From: Chrysomallon squamiferum
Lineage: Eukaryota; Mollusca; Gastropoda; Neomphalida; Peltospiridae
Direction: 5' to 3'
Length of the DNA: 64,000 nt
Assembly (NCBI GenBank): GCA_012295275.1
Contig: CM022671.1
Coordinates: 8,430,227-8,494,226 of the forward strand
Positions 51,240-63,632 of this stretch are shown one piece after another. How positions within the stretch are numbered: the stretch's first letter is position 1; each line of letters starts with the position of its first letter. The translations under genes were made by a program, and so were the position numbers. The notes beneath the pieces were generated by a model, which did not search any database, was not told the DNA's origin, and saw nothing but the letters and a program-made list of their open reading frames with translations.

Positions 51240-51715
51240 ATATGTGTGTGTGTGTGTGTGTCTGTGTGTTCTATTATTAATGTTTGCTGTGCGTTTGTAT
51301 TTGTATTTTTTGTTGTTTTCATTTATCTAAGTTTATATGATCTTTAATTTTGTTTCCTGTTTTGATATTTCATAACGAGTCCGACTTTGTTTCCTTTTGT
51401 TTCCATAATAAAGATAAAAAACACACACACACACACACATACACAGAGACACACATTCTTACATACACACAGACAGCTCTCTCCTCCATTAAGAAAACAA
51501 AGAGGATTTCCTAAACCTTTACCTTCATCCAATAGATTGCCTCGACTACTGTCAATTTTTTAAATATTGATCAGCCATATAATGATCACAGCTCATCAGA
51601 AATTTGACAAATGTATACTGTTATGAACAAAGGCTTTTCTCAATCGTATGTGATATCATTTTAAATAAATAACAATACATATGTGTGTGTGTGTGTGTGC
51701 GTACTACTATTATTA
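51240..51715. other. 3' flank of unit B
   Basis: GT repeat (51,243-51,268), CA repeat (51,421-51,440), a small tail-exon remnant (51,495-51,550) and repeated 3'-flank sequence. Joins unit C at about 51,716 without a spacer. Confidence 0.6.
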
Positions 51716-51718
51716 ATG

Positions 51719-52417
51719 TTGCAAACTTGTTTTCTTAATTTAATAAGTATATTATATATTATTTTATAAGAGTATGAGTGTCTAATATAATAAATTTAAT
51801 TTAAATTTACCTTTTTTCTTTTAATCTTCTAAGTTTGCAAAAAGTTCAGGAAAAAAATTAACATGTTTTCCTTCACACGTTTTTTATATTATTTTATTTA
51901 TTCTTCTACTTTCATAACATAAAGAATTATTACACACACACACACACACATTCATACGTACATGTGTGTGTGTGTGTTTATTACTGTGAAACGATTACAA
52001 ATAATTACACATTTTTATTATAATTCGATGGCTCATTCATGCAGATAATTTGCTATAACAAATTATTTTACGGAACAACAAATTAGAAGTAAACGCTATA
52101 ATATTAGTATTAAAAGTAGCATAAGTGATAGTGATAATAGTAGTAGTAGTAGTAGAAGTGCAGCAGAGGTAGTAGTTATATTAAAGGTATCAGAGATAGT
52201 AGTACTGATAGCGGTGACTGTAACAATAGCACTAACACAAGAAATAGCAGTTGTTACGGTAATAGTTCTAACAGCAGTACTGATAATAGTAGTTGGAATA
52301 ACAGTAGTAGTAGCAGTAGAATATATAAGTCTAGATATACTTTATTTATTATTGTATATTTTGATATGCCATGTTAACATACTTGTTGTTTTTATTTTTA
52401 TTATTATTATTATTATT

Positions 52418-52450
<33 letters not shown>

Positions 52451-53550
52451 ATTATTATTATTAAAAGTTCCAGTGGGGAAAACATATAGGCCTAAATTGT
52501 ATTATATTTGTTATTGTAGAGTTAACACACTTTTTAATGCTACTTTTGTACAAAGAGGTTCTTCTTTTCATCAAAATGAGAGATGCAGACAGGATTACTC
52601 ATATAAGGTGAATCACTTCTCTTCTTAAAATATGTTTCCTATCGCTCGAATGTAGACAGAGAGGAACTAATTATTTCTAAAGCTACGGACGATTTTTCAT
52701 TCTTTAAATTTAAATAAATAAATTATAGTTCGACTGTTAGAGCGGAAAACTTAAGTATGACAGGTACAATTATTTACCATAACATAAAGTGTCTCAGTCC
52801 AAGTGTATGAACAAAGAAATATCCGAAGCTGGATGCCTTTTCAATAATCTGATTATACAAAGAATATCTGTGAATAACACACACTTATTAGTAACCGTTA
52901 CCACTAAGCTGCCGTTAATTATTCATAAATCTACTGTGTAAATAATGCGTTTAAAGAAAATGTCATAAAAGACTGTGCTTTCGTTGTTTGACTAGACTGT
53001 TTAATAAAATTATAATATGGATACTTTATTCACATACATTTGACAACAGAAGTAACTTTTCCCATATAAATAACAAACAAACAAACAAAATACGTCTTAC
53101 TTCTTTCTACGTTAACACCAACTAATGGAGGTAATCTAACACCTGATGTAGAAGGTGAAGGATAAAAGTGGTGTTAATGTATGTATGTCTGTATGTGTGT
53201 GAGTATGTTAATATGTATATATTTGTTTATTTATGTTGTATCTATGTGTGTATTATTTATATATGCATATACGTATGTATGAATGCCTGTTTAACGGATT
53301 TCGGATTTAAGTAGATTAAGTTTAAGTTGAATGGTTGAGAGTTTTGAAACTTTCTTTAGAGACCTGGTCTTTGTTTATGGAGAGAGTGAATTTCAGTTCT
53401 ATTTTTGGAAAAGTTTTACATCACCTTAAAGGAAAGACAACTTCGCACTCTTTTCTTCGCAACTTTGCCAGTCATTAACTTTGTTCAAGCACTAATGAAA
53501 CTTGTTATAAATACAGTTATTGTGTTTTACGAAAAATACTTTTTTCTTAT
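51719..53550. other. Non-coding 5' part of unit C
   Basis: CA/GT arrays at 51,931-51,978, an AGT array at 52,080-52,330, TTA/TTG repeats at 52,396-52,465, then a block shared with units A and B. No gene. Confidence 0.6.
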
Positions 53551-54896
53551 GTTTTGTCTTCGATTCTGATACAATATGCAAAACACTCTAAGAAGAATAA
53601 CCACAATGACTGTGAGAATTCCTGCCAAAAGTGCAGGATCTAAACCAGCCGAGCTTTCTGAAGCAGCAACCATAAAGTGTGTTATATTAACATGTATCAG
53701 TTAAGATAAAAAGATACATTGCAAGAAGAAAAGTGTTTATATTACGTAGATTTAAAAATGTGTTAACCCGCGTGATTAAATAATATACCAACATTCTTAT
53801 AAACTAAAAGACAACAAAACTATAATTCTACGAACAGTCAGTTAGGGAAAACGCTGCTAGTTATAAATTATACAAGAAAAGCTCACATAAAATTAAATAT
53901 ATATCAGTGATTAGCATATTAATATAAACACATATATATATGCACACTGATAGAATACACTTTAATAAAAACAAACCTCTTGGTCTAGAAGTAATAATAT
54001 GAATTAATTCTGAAAATTTCAGAGACAACAACATTCAAATTAATTGCACAGTTTTAACGATACTTGGTTGTTTCCTTGATTATATTACTGACGTCATGGT
54101 GGTGATGGCTGTAGTAGATGTCGCGGTGGTAGACGCCTTTTCAATTGTCATGCATGGTGCTTGGGTCGTCTGGTCAGTGACACCACACGTCAGGGTTAGG
54201 ACAACACCAGGGGTTGTGGCTGTGTTATCCAACAGAATATGGAAAAGAGCAAAGACCATAAACATGTATGTTTGCTAACACACGTAGTATGCAGTAATAC
54301 GAACACACATTTATAAACTTGCGTTTTCTAACACATGTAGTCTGCAGTAATATGAACACTGACATATATAAACTTACATGTTTGCTGAAACGTATTAATC
54401 TATGTTTTTTAATGTATGTATGTAGATGTGTGTACTGGGTATGTTTGCACGTGAGTGTGGGGAGTGTGTGTGTGTGTCTGCGGGTCACATTCAGTACATT
54501 TATTCAATTTATTCATAGAATAACAAAATAATTTATTACCATTTATCTATACCCATATTTTTCCACCATTTATTTGTCCATTATTAAGTCTCAGTTTAAT
54601 AAAATTTGTAGAACTCTGATATATTTGTGTTATGTTATATGCAGTGTTGTTACTGCAGGTGATATTTCTCGTGTCACTGTCGTCGTTGATTTCAAGTGCT
54701 TCCAGTCATTCGTTTCAACTGTGCAATGACAAGTCTATGGCGGTGATGGTGATGTTGGTGTCGCATGACGTAGACACTGTGCACTGTTGTAAAGAGTTTT
54801 TGACATTGATGAGACCGGGGTATTCTGTATTCAGTAAATAAACTTCTGTTCCAGTTAGCGATGTGTTGTTGTCTGAGAAACTTGCAGTCACGTTTT
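53551..54896 (-). pseudogene. Receptor-family pseudogene, unit C
   Basis: Minus-strand order: CUB-like exon 54,896-54,540, stalk exon from 54,219 to about 54,085, membrane exon 53,657-53,551. Lesions: the CUB acceptor is TTTCAT instead of TTTCAG; the CUB frame stops at TGA after SLHS; the membrane donor is ATAAGA instead of GTAAGA. The stalk reads intact (TTPGVVLTLTCGVTDQTTQA). The membrane exon is open: ESSAGLDPALLAGILTVIVV, then ILLRVFCILYQNRRQN, with an Arg inside the hydrophobic segment. No Cys-rich exon, tail exon or signal exon is recognisable. Confidence 0.8.
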
Positions 54897-56176
54897 ATGA
54901 AACACAAATCTGTCTTGTATATTTTGTTTCCAAATTACAAAAAGGAAATAGAAAACATAAATAAAATAATAGTATAATATAATATAATATAAGGCGCACA
55001 AATGTTTAATAGTTATTATTTTTGTCTTCTGATAATTATTTTTTCTTTATATATATATATGTAGATATATATATATTTCTAAATGCGCATATTGAAATAA
55101 AATAGAAAATAAGATGTCGCCATCCTTGATAATAAAAAGCGTCATCAAAAAAAAAACAAAAAAAACAACAACAAATGACAGCACAACAACAAAAAAAAAT
55201 GAAAAAAAAAAAAACCACACCCATAACCAGAAATTAAAATATCTATTTATCTACCAGTAAACGTTTCACTGTGTAAAAAAAAAAAAAAAAAAAGAAGACC
55301 CAAAATAATAATAAAAGAAGAAGAAAAATGTAAAATTGCATCCTTGAATACAACAGCGTAATATTAACAGTATTATAATACGTAACAGTTAAAAGAAAAA
55401 AGAAAAAAAATGGAAAGATGCAAAATCCTCGATTCTGGCAACTTATATTTTACATTTTTAAAATAAAATCTTTTCTATAAGAAAATAAACCATCAATTAT
55501 TATTATTTTTTTTTTTAAATCGTCAATCTGGGTTTGAGGTATTTCCCAATCCGGTTTCCACGAAACAATTCACAGAACAAAAAAGGACGCTGTATGTAGT
55601 AATTATCTGTCTTTACACCAGTATGAAATTACATGATGATCCTAAGGACATATGAAATGAAAAGGTCTCGTTGGTAGGTTTCAGTGATGACTATCTACAT
55701 CTGTTGTTAGAACTGTTTCTGTAGTCCAAATCAATTGATTATTTCTGTTGTGTGTTAAAATCTGAGGGATCTTCTGGAAAATATGTGTTCTGTGTATATC
55801 TGCATTCATGTAGTTTTATAGGCATGTTGGTAGGTTAGTAGGGATCTTCTGGAATATATGAACAAATATTTTATCTCAGATTTCACTGAGAAAGCTGTGT
55901 GTTAGATTGTCGAAAATTATAAAAAGAAGTACACTTGATGAAAATATAGTTTTACTTGATTACCCAGTTTCATTAGAGTCATTATTTCCGTCACAAATAT
56001 TTTTAGCAAATCTATAGTCATGGCATCGTCCCATTAGATACCCATAGCATATCAGAATATGTTGTATTATAAAATAAAATAAATAACTACTTTTACAAAG
56101 GCCGTAGTATGTAATTTCCTCTGAGAATTTAAAAAAAAAAAAAAAAAAAAATAAGGGCTTGGGCTTGCACCCCGTA

Positions 56177-56233
<57 letters not shown>

Positions 56234-56339
56234 GACACACATATGATAGTTTACCAATATTAATTACATAAAAAAATATATAATAAATAAACAAATATAT
56301 TAAATTATATAAAAAAAACACCTTTTAATTTAAGTTATA
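54897..56339. other. Intron-2-derived and intergenic sequence of unit C
   Basis: Contains the same AT repeats as intron 2 of the genes in reverse orientation (to about 55,390), A runs at 55,148, 55,189, 55,202 and 55,275, then intergenic sequence like units A and B, with a CA array at 56,179-56,228. No gene. Confidence 0.55.
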
Positions 56340-56800
56340 TGCTCTGATGATTAATAACACAGTTACTGAAAACATTATTATGAAAAATAAGTATTTAAGT
56401 GTGAAGTGTTTATCATTTATATTTTTCTATTGTATTTCGAACCGATCTTAGTGTATATTGTGCACAAAATGTCTTCGTGCTCTGATGATTTTTTGTTTGA
56501 AAAATCCTAGCTCATAAATCTGATGTCATCTGATGTCATCTGTGTTGGTGATAGACAATAAACCGTGACGTTACAAATTTCAATGCAAACACAGTTCACA
56601 CTAACGTAAGAAGGAGGAACGTGATCAACCAAAGATATTTTTACACTTGATTAGGCGCCAGTTTTTCTGCTGAGATAAAGGATTTAATAATAGTGCAGAC
56701 TGAATGTACAAATATCCATATTATACTACATTATAAAACAAAATGAACTAAAATAATTTTTATAAAAGTCATGTTGTGATAGCAATATTTACGATAATCA
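56340..56800. repeat. Left arm of unit C spacer inverted repeat
   Basis: Equivalent to 28,345-28,765; inverted partner at 58,020-58,530. Confidence 0.75.
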
Positions 56801-56870
56801 CTGTTTCAGTGTGAAATTTCAAAACGTATACATACACACTCACACACAGATATCTCTCTTTCTCTCTCTC

Positions 56871-58019
56871 AGTTCTGTCTTCAATACTGAGCACCAAAAT
56901 AGGAAGCAAGGCTCCTTTGGTCTGGAGGTTTAAAACGACTTTAGATCCTAAGGACATATGAAATAAAACAATCTCTTAGGTAGGTTTCAGAGATTAGTAT
57001 GTGTATATGATTCTGGTATATATATATATATATGAATGTGTGTATCTGTGTATATCTGCATGCATTTAGGTTTATGGGCATGTTGGTAGGTCAGTAGGTA
57101 GCTATATAGATGGAAATGTAAGTAAATAAAAAGAGAGTATAATACACATCACTAAGTACACATAACCTGTGGAAACTGAATGTAAAAACAGGGTATTCTT
57201 TGAATGAACTCAAAGCGTGTAATTACGTTGGTTAAAAACACCTTCTCGTAATAACAGCATGGTATGTTATTTGATAGCAGATCGCAGGGTCAAAGAAGGG
57301 CAGCTGTTGTCTAGATGACCTCGTCTGCCTATGAAGACGAACTTGTAATAGTAACGTAAGATCTTCATTTTGAGATTTGTTTCAGATGGTGTCACCTCGG
57401 TACAGTGAAGACACGATAAGAATATTAAAATTAAAAAGAGTAATAATACATATAAGTATCTATGTATGAAACACACAGAGAGACTCTCAGTACTGTTAAA
57501 AGTTAAAACATTTCGAATGTGATTTAGAACATTTTCATTTTATCTTTAAAATAATGTTATCTGTTTGTTAAAAAAAAAAAAACAGTCTAATACAACTCAA
57601 AACTGTACTCCATACAAACCTCGCATAAATGAAGACAAGTCTATATTTAGACTTTCGCAAAATGACGACACGGAATTTCCAAGTTGTCAGTCAATAAATA
57701 ATTTATTTTAATAGTAATAATCAGCTGGAATTTCCGTTACAATTTCCATTTATTCATTAATAGGTTCAGGCACTGCTGATGTCAGAAATATACACATTCT
57801 ACAAAATAACAAACTTGTGAAAATTTCACTCGGGCGATCTTGTGACTATGTAAATGACAATTTCTAAATTAATCCTCGCTTTCTAGATTATTTCAGAAAT
57901 GTAGCAAGTTATCTCTGTCGACTTGTGTGTATTTGTATTTGTGTTTTAAGTTTTTTTAGTTTTTCTTAAATTAAATTTTACATTGTCTTCTATGTTTTAA
58001 TGCTTTAAATATCGTTACC
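56871..58019. other. Centre of the unit C spacer
   Basis: Paralogous to unit A 28,956-30,049, beginning just after a short CT run (56,853-56,870). No gene. Confidence 0.5.
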
Positions 58020-58530
58020 AGTATTCACACCAGTAATTACGGTAAATATTGGTATGACAATATGACTTTTAAAGCAATTATTGTATTTTACTTTATTTCA
58101 TTTTATTATTATTTGTTTTTTCATATATTTTCATTTCATTTCATTTTATTTTGTTTTATAATACGATGTAATATAATATGGTTATTAGTGCATTCAGTAT
58201 GCACTACATATATCCTTCACGGGCGAATTGCAGACAAATTGGCACCTAATCAAATGGAAGAATATCTTTGCTTGATCACGTTATAATAAGTTATTCCTTC
58301 TTACGTTAGAGGTAATTGTGTTTACACTGAAATTTGACATCTTGGTTTATTGTCTATCACCAATACAGATGTTTAATACAAAAAAAAAAAATCAAAAGAG
58401 CAGGAAGACATTTTTGTACAATAGACCATAAGGTCGATTGAAAATAAAATACAAAAATACATATGATAAACACTTCACAGACCCTTAAATCGGGTTTTTT
58501 AATAATAATTCAAATGTTTTTAGTAACTGT
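58020..58530. repeat. Right arm of unit C spacer inverted repeat
   Basis: Equivalent to 30,050-30,535 in unit A. Just downstream (58,575-58,665) is a further small palindrome: AATTATCATATATGATAATT near 58,602. Confidence 0.75.
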
Positions 58531-58673
58531 TACTAATCATCAGAATATTAAAAATTTTAATTAAATTGAATTTATTATAGTTATTTATTTATTTATCCTA
58601 AATTATCATATATGATAATTTAGCAATGATAAATAAATAAATAACTATATTAAATTCAATTAAGGAAAACGTT

Positions 58674-58704
<31 letters not shown>

Positions 58705-58794
58705 GTGTATGTATGTATGTATGTGTGTGTGTGTGTTGTTTCTGCATATGTGCATTTGTATATATGTTTGTATCTAAGTGTGTTTGTGTGTGTG

Positions 58795-59158
58795 TGTGTC
58801 TTTTGTCTACACCTACCCATAGACAGGAAGACTCAGTATGCACTTGATCGTGTCAGCCGAGGCTAGGAGCAGTCCTTGGAACAAAAGGTAGCCCAACGGG
58901 TGAGTCACGAAGACTGATCCTCTTGCGATAAATCCAGGAACACTGAAATCTTGCCAAGAAAAGAGATTAAACCATTGGTCTAGAATGTGTGAATATACAG
59001 ACGTCTGGGTTTAGTCTCATTAGTATTACGACAGTTTCACACCGCTGTACTGATATTAAAACTGAAGAATCAGTTAAATTTTAGTAGTTTTTACCTCTGT
59101 ATTAAAATAACAGCAACAAATTGCTACCTGTTGTGGCGTCTTTTTAAAATTTCTTACA
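58795..59158 (+). promoter_or_regulatory. Conserved 5' flank of receptor gene C
   Basis: Same block as before genes A and B, ending in the acceptor TTTCTTACAG. A leader exon and promoter are inferred to lie here. Confidence 0.4.
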
Positions 59159-59174
59159 GTTAAACGAAACGCTA

Positions 59175-59235
59175 ATGGAATCTTGGCTGTTTTTTGTTAT
59201 TCTTGTAGGTGCCACATTGCGATGTTCAGAAACAG
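59175..59235 (+). CDS. Gene C exon 1: signal peptide
   Basis: 61 nt: MESWLFFVILVGATLRCSET plus one base, donor ACAG|GTAAGT. Confidence 0.8.
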
Positions 59236-61696
59236 GTAAGTTCCAAGAAATCTTTTTAACAAAGCAATTTTTATTCCGAAATGGATTAAAATGTAATTTT
59301 CTTTTCATTCATTTATCTGTTAATCTTTCTCTCTCTCGGAACACAAACATATATAGAGACAGACTCAAACAGGTACATACGCACATACATCAAGCATACT
59401 TCAAAACATGCATAATGATATTTAGACTAAATATTTCCACACCAAATATATGTATGTGTACGTATATATATATATATATTAAATTAAAAATTAATATCAT
59501 TACATAACACAGATTGTTATAACTGAAAACGTAATATAATTATTTACAGCACTGTTGCCTGGAGACTTACGCTTCGAAACTGCATGTCATGGTTCGGACG
59601 GAGATAGAATGCTTGAACCCAAGTGTGGTTCAGAGGAACGAATCGTCATTGATACGCAATATGCTCTAACAAAGCGAAATGACACAGGATGTCCAGATTT
59701 GATGACAGTAGATAACAGCAGTCTTTATTACTGTTGCCAGTACAGTGAATCTGACGGTAAAGAGATTTACACTGGTGATTCCATGATGACTTATTACGAA
59801 CTATTCACTGGAAAACAAACATTCAGTAGTCCTGCTGCATATCAGAGAATTTCCAGCTCTTCAAGTGCTCTATACGGAAGGATCTACTCCACGTACATGA
59901 TGCTAGAATACTTTTGTATTAGTGGTATGTTGTTGTTTTTTATTGTAAAATTAACAGCGTTGTGCTATTACTTCTGTTTTATTAAAACTGTATTAATAAT
60001 TCATACATATTTACTTTTATCTTAGTTTTTAAATAATTCAGTTTTCAACGTTTTCGTAACTGTCCATGTTTTATCTTTAATATTGACTTATTTCTTAGAA
60101 TTATCTTTTATCTGTTATCTGTTATAATATTATTGGTGTTACTCTATGTTTTATTCAAGGATGCGTTTTTACATTTTTCTTCTCCGTATTATTATTATTA
60201 TTTATTATTATTACTACTACTACTACTTTATTATTATCTTTACTTATTTATTTATTATTATTATCTTTATCAATATTATTATTATTATTATTTTTATTAT
60301 TATATTTGTAGTAATAGTAGTAGTTATTATTATTATTATTTCTTGCTTTTCCATTTTTTTATTTTAATTCCTTTTAAACATTCTTCTTGGCCTTCTTTTA
60401 CTTTTCTTACGTAGTGAAATGTTCACTAGAAATTATGTACCTCTTACCTCTGAGTATAGTGAACTAAATTCTTAACATTTTCAATACTTTTAAGCAAAGT
60501 ATATAATTTCAGAAAATTAATGTAAATATTATTTTACCAGTTTGTAAATTCACACTAGAAGATATTTCATTACCTACATTAGTTACTGGTATATATTATT
60601 TTCTTTTCTGTATTATTATTTTTTATTATCGAGGTGGTGACATCTTATGTTCTATTTCAGTATGCTTATATATATTTCTAAATAAGCACATGATATATAT
60701 ATATATAATGAAAATAAATTATCAGATAATTTATAAACATTTGTGCGCGTTAGTTATATACATTATTTATATATATTATAATTGCTGGGTTTTCGTTATT
60801 ATCTTATTGGAGGTCTGGGGTTTTTGTGGGTTTTTTTATTATTATTACTTATTATCGAGGGTGGCGACATCTTATTTTCTATTTCAGTATGCTTATATAT
60901 ATATAAAGAATTATGAGAAGACAATAATTTATAAACATGTGCATTATCTTATATTATTTCATTAATATTCTGAATTTTCTTTTCGCATATTTGGAAATAA
61001 AATAAACATTTGTGTGCGTTATTATGACATCATATGTTATGAGATCATATTATATTATATTATATTATTATATATTATATTATATTATATTATATTATAT
61101 TATATTATTATATATTATATTATATTATATTATATTATATTATATTATTTTATATTATTATTTCATTTATGTTTTCTATTTCCTTTTTGTAATTTGGAAA
61201 GCAAATGTACAAGACCAAATTTGTTTTACAGAAAACGTGACTGCAAGTTTCTCAGACAACAACACATCGCTAACTGGAACAGAAGTTTATTTACTGAATA
61301 CAGAATATCCCGGTCTCATAAATGTCAACAACTCTCTACAAGAGTGCACAGTGTCTACGTCATGCGACACCAACATCGTCATCACCGCTATAGACTTGTC
61401 ATTGCAATGTCTGCAAGAACTTGAAATCAACGACGGCAGCTACACGAGAAATATCACCTGCAGTAACAACACTGGATATAATATTACACAAATATATCAG
61501 AGTTCTACTAATTTGATTAAACTGAGACTTAATAATGGACAAATAAATGGTGGAAAAATATGGATACAAATAAATGGTAATCAATGACTTTTTTACCCTA
61601 TGAATTAATTGAATTATTATACTGAAACTGGACAAACATGGGTACAGATAAATGGTAATAAATTACTTTGTTAGCCTATGAATTAATATGCTGAAT

Positions 61697-61733
<37 letters not shown>

Positions 61734-63592
61734 ATATATGTGCGCACATACACACTACATATACCTACATAATACTCCTATTCATACATATATAGTATTT
61801 AGTATAAAGATAATAATTGTATTATGATAATCCTTATTATTAACATCATCATCGTCGTCGTCAGATGTATTATTACTACTACTGCTACTACTACTGCAAC
61901 TACTACCACTATTATTATTATTATTATTATTATTATTTAATATTCTGTGTCCTAGCTTCTTCTTTTATGTAAATTTATATATGTGTGTGTTCATATTTCT
62001 GCATACTACGTGTGTTGGCAAATATATAAGTGCAGGTCTTTGCTGTTTTCCACATTCTCTTGGATAACGTAGCCACAACCCCTGGTGTTGTTCTAACCCT
62101 GACGTGTGGTGTCACTGACCAGACGACCAAAGCGCCATGCATGATAGTCACCACAGCTAAGCCCACCGCGACATCTACTGCAGTCATCACCAGCAGAACG
62201 TCAATACCAGGTATAATTAGAACTGTCATTGATCGTTCACAAAATGATAATGCCTCTCTGAAAGTTTCAGAGTTAATTTATGTTATTACTGCCAGATAAA
62301 TGTGCATTCATATATATGTTTATAGTAATATGCTAATCACTGATTTATATTTTATTTTATTTGGCATTTTCTTGCATAATATATAACTCTCAGATATATC
62401 CTAACTGACTCTAAGTAGAATTATAGTTTAGTTGTTTTTTAGTTTATAAGATTGTTCATATGTTATAAGGCGACGTGCTTTAACACATTTTTAAATCTGC
62501 ATAACACAAATACTTTTTTTTCTTGGAATGTATCTTTTATTTTAACTGTTACATATTAATATAACACATTTTACAGTTCCAAACGTGGTCAGAAAATCAA
62601 ACATTTAAACTCTTTCAGATGGGACGGCTGGTTTAGATAGTGGAATTTTGGCAGGAATCATCGTATGCATTATAATTCTGATAGTGCTGGTGGTTATTCT
62701 TGTTATTGTGTTTTGCATACGGTATAAGAAATCGAAAACAAAACGTAAGTAAGAATTATTTGTAGTAAAAGACAGTAAGTGTATTTACTACAAGTGGTAT
62801 TAGCACGTCGTAATAATACTAGTTCCATTATTTTCATAAAATTAATGACTAGCAAAGTGTTTTTAGAGCGCGTTGCCTTTCCTTTAAGGTGATAGAAGCC
62901 TTTTCCTAAAGTAGAACTGAAATGCACTCCTTCCATAGCCTAAGGCCAGGCTTCAAAAGAAAGTTCCAAAAGTATCCACCATTCAACTTAAACTTAACCT
63001 GGTAAAATTGGTATCTAGATCCAAAGTCTGTTAAACAGACAGGGATATATACATACTTATGTACATATATACATAATATACATATACATACAACATACAT
63101 AAATAAATATATATATATATCAAGATACTCTCACACATACATACATAGATACATAAATATCACTTTTATCATCATCAGTATCATAATTGTGATTATACAA
63201 TGTGTGTTTTTCAGAGGGTTGGAGTGGATGACAAAAAGCAAAACAACACAAATGTCTCCCCTCCACCTTTACCCAACAGACTGTCTCCAACATCGACTGC
63301 AGGAAAAGGAAATGGATTACCTTCCACATTAGATAATAAATTAACTCCATTAACAACAACAGCTGGATTGCCGCCCTCACTTTCAAACGGAGTACAGAAT
63401 GGTTTTCCTTCATTGCCAGGAAGAGGAAATAAATTGCCAGCAATCGGAGCACAAAACGGATCACTTACATTACCAACAAGCGGAACAGGGAATGGATTGT
63501 CTCCCTCACTAACTTCAGGAGCAGCAGCTGGATTACCTTCTGTACTGACTTCACAAGCACGAAATGGATTGCCTCCCGTACAGACAATGTAA
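59175..63592 (+). CDS. Receptor gene C: intact ectodomain, frameshift before the tail
   Basis: Exons 59,175-59,235; 59,550-59,924; 61,232-61,576; 62,073-62,210; 62,619-62,744; 63,215-63,592. The signal peptide, Cys-rich domain, CUB-like domain, stalk and membrane segment all splice in frame with canonical sites, so this is the best preserved ectodomain. The membrane exon has one extra A (TATAAGAAATCG, where A and B have TATAGAAATCG), so it ends in phase 1 and the tail is read out of frame: the protein would stop after KKSKTKQGWSG, at about 353 residues with a very short basic cytoplasmic end. The tail exon itself is open in its normal frame (125 residues). This may be a recent lesion, a real short-tailed receptor, or an assembly error. 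It is inferred to be a plasma-membrane protein of unknown ligand. Confidence 0.7.
59550..59924 (+). CDS. Gene C exon 2: Cys-rich ectodomain
   Basis: 375 nt, phase 1 to 1. Same length as in gene A, but roughly 30% of residues differ (by-eye count). Two Cys of gene A (SDCK and SSCSS) are both replaced (SDGK, SSSSS), which suggests that they pair with each other. The other Cys are kept. Confidence 0.75.
61042..61160. repeat. Expanded (TATTA)n/(TATAT)n in intron 2 of gene C
   Basis: About 115 bp of ATATT pentanucleotides; the matching arrays in A and B are 25-60 bp. It creates a spurious upstream open frame joined to the CUB exon. Confidence 0.95.
61232..61576 (+). CDS. Gene C exon 3: CUB-like domain
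   Basis: 345 nt, phase 1 to 1, from TTTTACAG| to AAATG|GTAATC. About 14 of 115 residues differ from gene A (by-eye count). CLQELEINDGSY and SSTNLIKLRL mark the CUB-like half. A partial duplicate of its 3' end and donor (GGGTACAGATAAATGGTAAT) lies 65 bp downstream at about 61,640. Confidence 0.75.
62073..62210 (+). CDS. Gene C exon 4: Thr-rich stalk
   Basis: 138 nt, phase 1 to 1, after GGATAACGTAG. Encodes TTPGVVLTLTCGVTDQTTKA, PCMIVTTAKPTATSTAVITS and RTSIP: two Cys that may pair, then a Thr/Ser-rich stretch likely to be O-glycosylated. Past the CCAG|GTATAATT donor the frame stays open to YVITAR-stop at 62,299. Confidence 0.7.
62619..62744 (+). CDS. Gene C exon 5: membrane segment with 1-nt insertion
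   Basis: 126 nt instead of 125. DGTAGLDSG, about 25 hydrophobic residues, then FCIRYKKSKTK. The insertion changes the end phase from 0 to 1. Confidence 0.75.
63215..63592 (+). CDS. Gene C exon 6: diverged cytoplasmic tail (out of frame)
   Basis: Normal frame starts RVGVDDKKQNNTNVSPPPLP and ends ARNGLPPVQTM. The 12-residue repeats are largely replaced by irregular units (NGLPSTLDNKL, TTTAGLPPSLSNG, GAQNGSLTLPTSG). The frame is fully open for 125 codons, so any loss of coding must be recent. Confidence 0.65.
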   Translation, partial: RVGVDDKKQNNTNVSPPPLPNRLSPTSTAGKGNGLPSTLDNKLTPLTTTAGLPPSLSNGVQNGFPSLPGRGNKLPAIGAQNGSLTLPTSGTGNGLSPSLTSGAAAGLPSVLTSQARNGLPPVQTM

Positions 63593-63626
63593 CTTAAACG
63601 GTTTGTCACCTAGTATCAAGAAATGA

Positions 63627-63632
63627 AATAAA
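63627..63632 (+). terminator. Polyadenylation signal, gene C
   Basis: AATAAA 34 nt after the tail stop codon, same context as in A and B. Confidence 0.65.

Noticed and set aside
63205-63220. Rescue of the gene C tail frame by using the second AG of the CAGAG acceptor
   Set aside because: Moving the acceptor by two bases does not restore the RVGVDD frame; that reading also meets a stop within the exon.
63211-63609. Minus-strand 132-codon frame opposite the gene C tail (likewise 35,141-35,476 and 50,527-50,820)
   Set aside because: Mirror frames of the repetitive tail exons; Gly/Asn/Pro-rich shadow translations without splice signals.
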